NCBI GenBank assembly: GCA_022600315.1
Contig: JAHZKQ010000124.1
Location: 1-5,446, forward strand
Origin: Gammaproteobacteria bacterium
Lineage (GTDB): Bacteria; Pseudomonadota; Gammaproteobacteria; Coxiellales; Coxiellaceae
Direction: 5' to 3'
DNA length: 5,446 bases
A program made the position numbers and the translations under genes. Below the pieces are notes generated by a model, which saw only the letters and a program-made list of their open reading frames with translations, did not search any database and had not been told where the DNA came from. Shown one piece after another: positions 1 through 5,446 of the stretch; position 1 is the first letter of the stretch, and every line of letters starts with the position of its first letter.

Positions 1-2
1 AG

Positions 3-812
3 CTTATTAAGCAAATTTTCACATTAATTAAGGTCAGTGCTAGTGACACGGTTGCGAATTTGGTCGTTCGTTTGCAGCCGTTGTCACGTTTATTACCGGT
101 GCTAAATAAACTCGGACAAAGAATTAATATTAATACAAGCCAGGAGCTAGTAGACTTGGCAATTTTGGTGAAGCAGCGCAATGATATCGCCAGTCGTTAT
201 CATAGTATGCAAATGCTAATTAATCGCTGTATTCGTCTAGCAAATAACCCCGCCGATTGCTTACTGAATTTTATGCAGCTTGTTAGCGAGTTTAATTTAA
301 TTCTTATGCGCTACAATATACTTTCTTTAGAGCAAAATTATCATTTGCGTAATATGCTAGCACATTTGCTAAAATCAGACTTAACTCCTGTTTTGCGCAA
401 ACTTACAGTTTCGCTCACTCATTTATTAGATATTGCAAAACCTGAGGCAGAGCGCAGCCAATCCTATAAGACGCTATTAACCCAAATAAAACAAAGCACG
501 CAACTTAACAGTAAATACTCTCAGTCAGCCTGGTTTCAAGTATCCGATTCAAAATCTAAACTCAATAGCGACATGGTATTAAGTCAATTGCTTGCAGTGT
601 GTAAGCAGCAAGTCAGTATTGTTGCCAGCAATTCTGTGCATGTTAATTCAATCCAAAAAACCTGGTCGCAGACTAACCTTAAATTATTATTGCCGCAATT
701 ACAGCAACAGCTTATTGGTTGCCAGTCAGCTTTGCTAGCTAGAGAAATCAGTGAATTTTTAGCAAAGCAGCAATCTATTGCAGGAGAAAATTATGCCCCT
801 AGAAATTTATAA
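3..812 (+). CDS. Unrecognised helical protein, 5'-truncated by the window edge
   Basis: I do not recognise this protein. The frame is open from the first full codon (position 3), so the true start lies outside the window; an internal TTG at position 60 has no ribosome binding site in front of it and is unlikely to be the start. The 269 visible residues are rich in Leu, Gln, Ser and Asn and read as a series of amphipathic helices. No signal peptide, obvious membrane segment, nucleotide-binding motif or metal-binding cluster is visible. Visible residues 109-119 contain LEQNYHLRNML, which resembles a stretch in the next gene. The stop codon (810-812) lies inside the next gene, a 20-nt overlap that suggests one transcript and coupled translation. 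That the frame is real rests on its length, the overlap and the well-placed ribosome binding site of its partner. Function is unknown; a structural or adaptor role would be a guess. Confidence 0.7.
   Translation, partial: LIKQIFTLIKVSASDTVANLVVRLQPLSRLLPVLNKLGQRININTSQELVDLAILVKQRNDIASRYHSMQMLINRCIRLANNPADCLLNFMQLVSEFNLILMRYNILSLEQNYHLRNMLAHLLKSDLTPVLRKLTVSLTHLLDIAKPEAERSQSYKTLLTQIKQSTQLNSKYSQSAWFQVSDSKSKLNSDMVLSQLLAVCKQQVSIVASNSVHVNSIQKTWSQTNLKLLLPQLQQQLIGCQSALLAREISEFLAKQQSIAGENYAPRNL
782..786 (+). promoter_or_regulatory. Ribosome binding site deciding the start of the coiled-coil gene
   Basis: AGGAG lies six bases before the ATG at 793. This fixes the start there rather than at the in-frame TTG at 778, which lies upstream of this site. 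The site sits inside the end of the preceding gene, so its exposure may depend on ribosomes finishing that gene. Confidence 0.75.
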
Positions 813-1383
813 AAAACAACTTAATGAATTAATTGATAAATATTGCGCGAGTCATAAAGTGCCTGCTAAGCTAGCCGCCACTGTTTATTTAATGCGTCAG
901 ACAATCAAAGATAATAATACGGTGGTAAGTTTAACCTATCAGATAAAGCTTTATTGTGACAAGCTAGATGCGACGGTGAGTGGTTTTTTTAGCAGTCAGC
1001 ATCCGTTGAGTGAATTGTTAGCTCAGGTGTTAACGCCTTATTTGCCATTATTGGATCTTGAGCAAAGTTATCAAAATCGTAAAAAATTATCGCAGCAGAT
1101 CGAACAGCTAAACCATGAGCTTAAAAATTCCCAGCAGCAAGTAGAGGATTTAACTCAGCAAATGCAAAACATGCAACGAGAGCTAACGCAAATAGACTTG
1201 CCGATTGCGCTAGCACCACAAAAAATCCAGCCAGCTACAGCATTGGCGTCAAGCAATAGTATTACCTTAAGTTTGCAGGAATACCATGCTTTATTGGTAC
1301 AGCTTAGTCAAATTGGCGAACAGGTGCTTGCTGGGCCAGAGCTCTTATCGTTGTCAGCTAGTGAATCTATGCAGCCGCATTAG
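793..1383 (+). CDS. Unrecognised small protein with central coiled coil
   Basis: This is a 196-residue protein that I cannot assign to a family. The start is the ATG at 793, chosen because AGGAG sits six bases upstream. Residues 1-85 look helical and mixed in character. Residues about 96-136 form a convincing coiled coil: hydrophobic residues at L99, I103, L106, L110, V117, L120, M124, M127, L131 and I134 follow a 4-3 heptad spacing within a Gln/Glu/Asn-rich stretch. After a Pro/Ala-rich linker (about 137-155), residues about 160-185 look like another amphipathic helix (SLQEYHALLVQLSQIGEQVL). There is no signal peptide or membrane segment, so a cytoplasmic, self-associating or partner-binding protein is the reasonable inference. 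Residues 89-99 (LEQSYQNRKKL) resemble a segment of the preceding gene product. It overlaps that gene by 20 nt and ends 46 nt before aroA, so all three may share a transcript. Confidence 0.75.
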   Translation: MPLEIYKKQLNELIDKYCASHKVPAKLAATVYLMRQTIKDNNTVVSLTYQIKLYCDKLDATVSGFFSSQHPLSELLAQVLTPYLPLLDLEQSYQNRKKLSQQIEQLNHELKNSQQQVEDLTQQMQNMQRELTQIDLPIALAPQKIQPATALASSNSITLSLQEYHALLVQLSQIGEQVLAGPELLSLSASESMQPH

Positions 1384-1422
1384 TTCAGAAGTGGTTGGCT
1401 TTTTCGCTTAACCTGCTACCAT

Positions 1423-1426
1423 AGGA
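1423..1426 (+). promoter_or_regulatory. Closely spaced ribosome binding site of aroA
   Basis: AGGA ends only three bases before the ATG at 1430 and directly abuts an in-frame TTG at 1427. The short spacing makes initiation probably modest. It also argues for the ATG over the TTG, which would have no spacer at all. No better Shine-Dalgarno sequence is visible between 1384 and 1429. Confidence 0.5.
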
Positions 1427-1429
1427 TTG

Positions 1430-2737
1430 ATGAAAACTCAGCTAAACTTTATTTCAACGCCAGCGGCCAGTTTGCAAGGTAGCATACAAGTACCAGGCGA
1501 TAAATCTATTTCGCACCGTGCATTAATGTTGGCGGCGATTGCTAATGGCACCAGTAAAATACAGGGCTTATTATGTGGTGCGGATAACTTAGCAACTTTG
1601 GCAGCCTTGCGTGAATTGGGTGTCGATATTGATCTTAATGGTGATTGCGCAATCGTCAAAGGGGTTGGTTTGTACGGCCTTAAAGCACCACAGCAGGCTT
1701 TGGATCTTGGTAATTCTGGCACGGGGATGCGTTTGCTTGCTGGTCTTTTAGCTGGGCAACGTTTTGATAGTGAATTAATTGGTGATGCGTCCCTAAGTCA
1801 GCGGCCCATGCAACGCATCGTTGATCCATTAGCCGCCATGGGTGCTAAAATTACGGCCACAAAAAATGGCACGCCGCCACTAAAAATTAGGGGCCAAGCG
1901 CCATTAAACGCTTTTCAATACGCATTGCCAATTGCTAGCGCACAAGTTAAATCAGCAATATTATTAGCCGGGCTTTATGCAGAAGGTAAAACTACCGTTA
2001 TTCAGCCAGCTGCTTCACGTGATCATTTAGAGTGTTTATTAAGGGCTTTTGGTTGTTCACTTGATGTGTATGGGTTGATGGTGAGTCTTGACGGTGGGCA
2101 TGAATTACAAGCCATTAATATACAAGTGCCGGGCGATATTTCTTCGGCGGCATTTTTTATGGTAGCCGCCAGCATTAATCCGGGCTCAAAAATCATTTTA
2201 AAGCGAGTTGGAGTTAATCCGACTCGAACTGGCATTATTGATATTTTAAAATTAATGGGTGCTCATATTCATTTAACCAATTTTACCACGGTTGCCGATG
2301 AGGCTATTGCCGATATTGAAGTTTGTTACGCGCCATTAACCGGCATTAAAATTCCAGCAGAATTAGTGCCATTAGCGATTGATGAGTTTCCGATTATTCT
2401 AATTGCCGCCGCTAGTGCAAAAGGTGAAACTATTTTAACTAATGCTCGCGAACTACGAGTCAAAGAAACCGATCGAATTGAGGCAATGCATCTGGGTTTA
2501 AAAGCGCTGGGGATCGATTCTGAAACCTTGGACGATGGCATAAAAGTACGAGGTGGGCAGTTTACGCGAGGTAAGGTGGATAGTTTTCATGATCATCGTA
2601 TTGCCATGGCTTTTGCGATAGCCGGCAGTATTGCCAGTGGTCCGGTTGTTATTAGTGATTGTGATAATGTTGCCACTTCATTTCCAAACTTTACTCAACT
2701 TGCCAGTCAACTTGGCATGCAATTGGAGGCGCAATGA
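1430..2737 (+). CDS. aroA: 3-phosphoshikimate 1-carboxyvinyltransferase (EPSP synthase)
   Basis: This cytoplasmic enzyme transfers the enolpyruvyl group of PEP to shikimate-3-phosphate, the sixth step of the shikimate pathway leading to chorismate. The protein has 435 residues from the ATG at 1430, the normal family length. Visible signatures in order: PGDKSISHR at 22-30 (K25 and S26 in the substrate site), LGNSGTGMR at 93-101, QRPM at 124-127, SAQVKS at 170-175, RDHLE at 197-201, PGDISSAAFF at 234-243, NPTRTG at 263-268, IDEFP at 317-321 with catalytic D318, LRVKETDR at 342-349 with E346, and DHRIAM at 388-393. SAQVK and NPTR are marks of class II-like enzymes. Residue G97 matches the conserved glycine (Gly96 in E. 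coli), which is replaced by Ala in naturally glyphosate-tolerant enzymes, so sensitivity is the inference. The stop overlaps the cmk start, indicating coupled translation. It is complete, with no frameshift. Confidence 0.97.
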   Translation: MKTQLNFISTPAASLQGSIQVPGDKSISHRALMLAAIANGTSKIQGLLCGADNLATLAALRELGVDIDLNGDCAIVKGVGLYGLKAPQQALDLGNSGTGMRLLAGLLAGQRFDSELIGDASLSQRPMQRIVDPLAAMGAKITATKNGTPPLKIRGQAPLNAFQYALPIASAQVKSAILLAGLYAEGKTTVIQPAASRDHLECLLRAFGCSLDVYGLMVSLDGGHELQAINIQVPGDISSAAFFMVAASINPGSKIILKRVGVNPTRTGIIDILKLMGAHIHLTNFTTVADEAIADIEVCYAPLTGIKIPAELVPLAIDEFPIILIAAASAKGETILTNARELRVKETDRIEAMHLGLKALGIDSETLDDGIKVRGGQFTRGKVDSFHDHRIAMAFAIAGSIASGPVVISDCDNVATSFPNFTQLASQLGMQLEAQ

Positions 2738-3399
2738 CGCAGACAGTTCCAGTGATTACCTTTGATGGCTTAAGTGGCACCGGTAAAGGCACCATTTCTC
2801 AGCGCTTGGCAGAGTCGTTGGGTTGGGGTTGTCTGGATAGTGGCATGTTGTATCGAGTGTTTGCTTGGGCGGTATTGCGCTATCAACTTTCGATCGAGGA
2901 TGTTGTTACTCTAATGCCCGCCTTAAATGCTGTGCAGCTGGAGTTAACGCCTGAGCAACGCCTCTTGGCCGATGGGCATGATATTACGCTTGAGATTCGC
3001 AGTGAGGCTTGCTCAAAGATGGCCTCAAAAGTCTCGGCAATTCCAGAGGTTAGAGCGAGTTTATTAGATCGCCAGCGAGCTTTTCGAAAGGCTCCGGGTT
3101 TAGTCGCTGATGGGCGTGATATGGGAACGGTGATTTTTCCTGATGCGGTATTAAAGTTTTATTTGACCGCGAGTCCTGAAACTCGTGCCGAAAGACGATT
3201 TAACCAGTTGAAAGAGAAGGGGATTAATGTTAGCCTTCGCGAAGTCCGTGAAGAACTCGTAAAGCGTGATTACCGAGACGAACATCGCGACTGTTCCCCG
3301 GCCAAGCCGGCGCCAGATGTGATTTTAATCGATACTGACAAGATAAGTGTCGACGAGGTATTTGCGATTGTGAGCGATCACATCAATAGGGTCTTCTAA
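2734..3399 (+). CDS. cmk: Cytidylate kinase (CMP/dCMP kinase)
   Basis: This enzyme phosphorylates CMP and dCMP with ATP, recycling pyrimidine monophosphates from RNA turnover and lipid synthesis. The 221-residue length fits the long bacterial Cmk family. The P-loop is at residues 11-20 (DGLSGTGKGT, Lys18 binding the phosphates), the NMP-binding start at 35-41 (DSGMLYR), GRDMGT at 127-132 for the nucleotide site, and the LID arginine cluster RDYRDEHR at 178-185. Between residues about 45 and 105 lies the NMP-binding insert typical of bacterial CMP kinases, including IRSE at 88-91. Residue 13 is Leu where the family nearly always has Pro (DGPSGxGKGT). The start is firm: GGAGG at 2725-2729 stands four bases before the ATG, which overlaps the aroA stop as ATGA. 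The gene is followed by rpsA, the usual arrangement in gammaproteobacteria. The last codons and the stop form the first arm of a hairpin. Confidence 0.97.
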   Translation: MTQTVPVITFDGLSGTGKGTISQRLAESLGWGCLDSGMLYRVFAWAVLRYQLSIEDVVTLMPALNAVQLELTPEQRLLADGHDITLEIRSEACSKMASKVSAIPEVRASLLDRQRAFRKAPGLVADGRDMGTVIFPDAVLKFYLTASPETRAERRFNQLKEKGINVSLREVREELVKRDYRDEHRDCSPAKPAPDVILIDTDKISVDEVFAIVSDHINRVF

Positions 3400-3482
3400 G
3401 TTTATTTAGAAGAGAAACAAACATCATGTTATCTATGGCATGATTAACCGATCCAACAAGCTGGATCATATTTGAGAGTAAT
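3392..3482 (+). promoter_or_regulatory. Structured rpsA leader with three consecutive hairpins (putative S1 autoregulation site)
   Basis: Three stem-loops follow one another up to the rpsA start. Hairpin I pairs TCTTCTAA (3392-3399, covering the cmk stop) with TTAGAAGA (3406-3413), a perfect 8-bp stem with a 6-nt loop. Hairpin II pairs ATCATG (3423-3428) with CATGAT (3439-3444) around a 10-nt loop. Hairpin III pairs GATCCA (3450-3455) with TGGATC (3462-3467) around a 6-nt loop. Linkers are A/U-rich, and only a weak GAGAG (3474-3478) precedes the ATG at 3483. In E. coli the rpsA leader, about 90 nt with three hairpins and no strong Shine-Dalgarno, supports efficient initiation and repression by free S1. 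The resemblance is in architecture, not in sequence; function here is inferred. None of the hairpins is followed by a T-run, so they are not terminators. Confidence 0.6.
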
Positions 3483-5156
3483 ATGTCTGAGAATTTTGCA
3501 GAATTATTTGAAGAGAGTTTATCAACCACTTCTTTTGAGCCTGGTGCTGTGGTTAAAGCCACCATCGTTGATATCCGTTCCGGTCGAGTCACTTTAAACG
3601 CCGGATTAAAATCCGACGATGTTATTTCGATTAATGAATTTGGCAGCGATTCAATTAATGTTGGTGATGAAGTCGATGTAGTGATTGAAACCATTGAAAA
3701 TGGTTTTGGTCAAACCCGTTTATCCCGTGAAAAAGCTAAGCGTGCTAGAGAATGGCTAAGCTTAGAAAAATCTCATCAAGATAATGAAACCATCACCGGT
3801 TTAATTATCGAGCGTGTTAAGGGTGGTTTTACGGTTGCGTTAGGTTCGGTGCGAGCCTTCTTGCCGGGCTCTTTGGTTGATGTGAAGCCGGTGCGCGATC
3901 CAGGTTATCTTGAAGGTAAAGAGCTAGAATTTAAAATTATTAAAATGGATCAAAAGCGCAATAATATCGTCGTTTCAAGACGTGCGGTTATGGAAGATGA
4001 AACCAGCGCAGAACGTCAAGCTCGTTTAGATCAATTACAAGAAGGCCAAGAAGTTAAAGGTATTGTTAAAAACATTACCGACTACGGTGCCTTTGTTGAT
4101 TTGGGTGGTGTTGATGGTTTACTGCATATCACTGATATGGCTTGGAAGCGTGTTAAGCATCCAAGCGAGGTATTAAATGTTGGTGATGAAATTAAAGTAA
4201 AAGTTTTAAAATTTGATCGCGACAAGAATCGTGTTTCGCTAGGTGTTAAACAGCTAGGTGAGGATCCATGGGAAAATATTGCCCGCCGTTACCCAGCAGA
4301 AACACGTTTAGTTGGTCGTATTACTAACATTACCGATTATGGCTGCTTTGTTGAAATTGAAGAAGGTGTTGAAGGTTTGGTGCATATGTCAGAAATGGAC
4401 TGGACCAACAAAAACGTGCATCCGAGCAAAGTCGTGAAAGTCGGTGACGAAACCGAAGTGATTGTCTTGGATATTGATGAAGACCGTCGACGTATTTCTT
4501 TGGGTATTAAGCAATGCAAGATGAATCCATGGGCAGAGTTTGCCGAGAAGCATCAAAAAGACGATAAAGTCAGCGGTAAGATTCGTTCGATTACTGACTT
4601 TGGGATTTTCATTGGTCTTGATGGTGGTATCGATGGTTTAGTGCACTTATCAGATATTTCTTGGTTGGAGCCTGGTGAAGAAGCTGTGCGTGGCTATAAG
4701 AAAGGTGACGAAGTGGAAGCGATTATCTTAGCGATTGATCCAGAACGTGAACGGATTTCACTGGGTGTCAAGCAACTGCAAAATGATCCAATTTCAAAAT
4801 TCATGGAAAGTCATGATAAAGATGCTGTGATTAAAGTGCAGGTAACAGCGGTTGATGCTAAGCAAGCAACGGTAAAACTGAATGATGATGTGAGTGGCGT
4901 GCTGCGAATTGCAGAATATAGTCAAGACCACGTCAATGAGTTAACTGATGTGCTTAAAGAAGGTGATGAGGTTGAAGTAAAAGTACTGAACGTTGATCGC
5001 AAGTCACATCAACTGCAAGTTTCACGTAAGGCTACCGAGACACCACGTGGTGAGAAGAAGGCTTCAGCACGTTCTGCCAGCAGTGATGCACCGACTAAGA
5101 CAACCTTGGGCGACCTCCTAAAAGAGAAGATGCAGAAAAAAGACGACAACGAATAG
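3483..5156 (+). CDS. rpsA: 30S ribosomal protein S1
   Basis: S1 is the large mRNA-binding protein of the small subunit. It unfolds and docks mRNAs, especially those with weak Shine-Dalgarno sequences. The protein has 557 residues, the length of E. coli S1 as I recall it, and begins with the S2/ribosome-anchoring segment (FAELFEESL, 5-13). Six S1 (OB-fold) repeats are visible at about 20-85, 102-168, 187-256, 273-343, 360-430 and 447-516. Repeats 3-5 are the best conserved, with [20 protein letters not shown] and [10 protein letters not shown] at their starts and [16 protein letters not shown] and ISLGVKQL at their ends. Repeats 1 and 2 are divergent, as usual for the domains that bind the ribosome rather than RNA. 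Residues 517-557 form a charged, Lys/Ser-rich tail. The ATG at 3483 has only a weak GAGAG upstream, in keeping with the unusual initiation of S1 mRNA. Genomic partner cmk lies 83 nt upstream. Confidence 0.98.
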   Translation: MSENFAELFEESLSTTSFEPGAVVKATIVDIRSGRVTLNAGLKSDDVISINEFGSDSINVGDEVDVVIETIENGFGQTRLSREKAKRAREWLSLEKSHQDNETITGLIIERVKGGFTVALGSVRAFLPGSLVDVKPVRDPGYLEGKELEFKIIKMDQKRNNIVVSRRAVMEDETSAERQARLDQLQEGQEVKGIVKNITDYGAFVDLGGVDGLLHITDMAWKRVKHPSEVLNVGDEIKVKVLKFDRDKNRVSLGVKQLGEDPWENIARRYPAETRLVGRITNITDYGCFVEIEEGVEGLVHMSEMDWTNKNVHPSKVVKVGDETEVIVLDIDEDRRRISLGIKQCKMNPWAEFAEKHQKDDKVSGKIRSITDFGIFIGLDGGIDGLVHLSDISWLEPGEEAVRGYKKGDEVEAIILAIDPERERISLGVKQLQNDPISKFMESHDKDAVIKVQVTAVDAKQATVKLNDDVSGVLRIAEYSQDHVNELTDVLKEGDEVEVKVLNVDRKSHQLQVSRKATETPRGEKKASARSASSDAPTKTTLGDLLKEKMQKKDDNE

Positions 5157-5180
5157 TTAATAATCGAATATTCTATTTCG

Positions 5181-5209
5181 TTGACAGGGCTTGCTGCTAG
5201 CTTAATAAT
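5181..5209 (+). promoter_or_regulatory. Predicted sigma70 promoter between rpsA and lapA
   Basis: A perfect -35 hexamer TTGACA (5181-5186) is followed, after 17 bases, by AATAAT (5204-5209), which matches TATAAT in five of six positions. An A/T-rich stretch (5157-5178) lies upstream and could help polymerase binding. Transcription would start near 5216 and give lapA a leader of about 108 nt that includes the strong hairpin at 5249-5281. The other possible product is a short RNA ending near that hairpin. Confidence 0.65.
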
Positions 5210-5248
5210 AAATGCTTTCAGGCTGATGTCTGGTTATTAATGTTTGGT

Positions 5249-5281
5249 CCAGAGTGATGCGGCTATGCCGCATTGCTCTGG
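5249..5281 (+). other. Very stable 15-bp stem-loop upstream of lapA
   Basis: Arms 5249-5263 and 5267-5281 pair completely around a TAT loop, with thirteen Watson-Crick pairs and two G-U wobbles at the seventh and eighth positions. The inner seven pairs (ATGCGGC with GCCGCAT) are perfect and GC-rich. Only GTTTGG follows, not a run of T, so it is a poor match to an intrinsic terminator. Possible roles are a 3'-end stabiliser for rpsA mRNA, a weak terminator, a lapA leader element, or a copy of a dispersed palindromic repeat. The sequence alone does not decide between these. Confidence 0.7.
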
Positions 5282-5323
5282 GTTTGGCATGTGCATCTCT
5301 GATTAAAACCAAGGAAAAGGGTC

Positions 5324-5446
5324 ATGCGATATATTATTTATGCATTTTGGTTATTGGTATTAATTATTGCTGTAGGCTTTGTGATTTTAAACTGGCAAGT
5401 GGTGACAGTAGACTATTATGCTGGCAAGTTTGATATTTTCTTACCC
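5324..5446 (+). CDS. lapA: LapA-family (DUF1049) inner-membrane protein, 3'-truncated by the window edge
   Basis: The 41 visible residues start with a short positive N-terminus (MRY), then a hydrophobic helix at about 4-22 (tract WLLVLIIAVGFVIL at 9-22), and then NWQVVTVDYYAGKFDIFLP. The pattern of a first membrane helix followed by N-x-Q-x-V-x-x-x-Y, and then the approach to a second helix, is that of LapA. This small bacterial inner-membrane protein usually has about 90-110 residues and two membrane segments. In E. coli, LapA and its neighbour LapB belong to the system that tunes FtsH degradation of LpxC and so lipopolysaccharide synthesis. The start is supported by AAGGA at 5311-5315 with eight bases of spacing and by a stop (5300-5302) just upstream in frame. 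It lies 167 nt after rpsA; in many relatives ihfB would come between. A lapB gene is expected just beyond the edge but cannot be seen. Confidence 0.82.
   Translation, partial: MRYIIYAFWLLVLIIAVGFVILNWQVVTVDYYAGKFDIFLP

Noticed and set aside
1395..1422. Possible promoter before aroA (TTGGCT, 16-nt spacer, TACCAT preceded by TGC)
   Set aside because: Both hexamers match in only four of six positions, and the start of transcription would fall on the aroA start codon, leaving no leader for the AGGA site. It is too weak to call.
1384..1429. Terminator between the coiled-coil gene and aroA, suggested by a TTTTT run at 1400-1404
   Set aside because: Only a 4-bp GGTT/AACC pairing flanks the T-run and no stable stem precedes it.
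1438..1722. Minus-strand open frames opposite aroA (also 2023-2235 and 2326-2541) and opposite rpsA (3383-3694, 4337-4519)
   Set aside because: They are antisense shadows of strongly conserved genes, with no ribosome binding sites and implausible compositions.
3369..3382. TGTGA-N4-TCACA palindrome near the end of cmk, resembling a CRP site
   Set aside because: CRP sites need six bases between the half-sites and this has four. It lies inside coding sequence, and no promoter could be placed beside it. Chance is the simplest explanation.
3392..3413. Hairpin at the cmk stop as an intrinsic terminator
   Set aside because: The stem is A/T-rich and is followed by GAAACAAAC rather than a T-run. A leader element of rpsA is the better reading.
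5202..5240. Inverted repeat TTAATAA ... TTATTAA around the lapA promoter region
   Set aside because: The arms are seven A/T pairs with a 25-nt interior, which gives little stability and is expected by chance in A/T-rich spacer. The left arm overlaps the -10 element.
5257..5433. 58-codon open frame beginning inside the hairpin and running out of frame through lapA
   Set aside because: It has no usable ribosome binding site, its product is rich in Cys and resembles no protein I know, and it overlaps the well-supported lapA frame.

Overview
The window looks like a chromosomal housekeeping segment of a gammaproteobacterium with moderate to low GC content. The evidence is the contiguous order aroA - cmk - rpsA followed by a LapA-family (DUF1049) membrane protein, all on the + strand. 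The ribosomal protein S1 matches the six-domain enterobacterial/gammaproteobacterial form almost block for block. I cannot name the genus. The EPSP synthase carries the SAQVK and NPTR signatures rather than the enteric type, so this is unlikely to be an enteric bacterium.

Layout. Positions 3-812 hold the 3' part of an unrecognised, largely helical protein whose reading frame runs off the left edge. It overlaps by 20 nt a second unrecognised gene (793-1383) encoding a small protein with a clear central coiled coil. After a 46-nt gap comes aroA (1430-2737), whose stop overlaps the cmk start (ATGA). An 83-nt gap then leads to rpsA (3483-5156). That gap, together with the last bases of cmk, contains three consecutive hairpins, an arrangement reminiscent of the autoregulatory rpsA leader of E. 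coli. A 167-nt spacer after rpsA contains a good sigma70-type promoter and a very stable 15-bp hairpin. It leads to lapA, which is cut off by the right edge. No minus-strand gene is supported.

How the parts fit. aroA supplies EPSP for chorismate and aromatic amino acids, cmk recycles CMP/dCMP for nucleotide pools, and rpsA provides the mRNA-binding ribosomal protein. The cmk-rpsA pairing is a long-known transcription unit. lapA acts in envelope (LPS) homeostasis.

The least ordinary points are: the two unknown genes in the place where serC/pheA/tyrA-type genes often sit upstream of aroA; a short motif shared by those two proteins; the structured rpsA leader; and the absence of ihfB between rpsA and lapA, where a promoter plus stem-loop is found instead. 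I found no CRISPR array, tRNA, rRNA, insertion sequence or clear new system. Most of the window is ordinary core genome.
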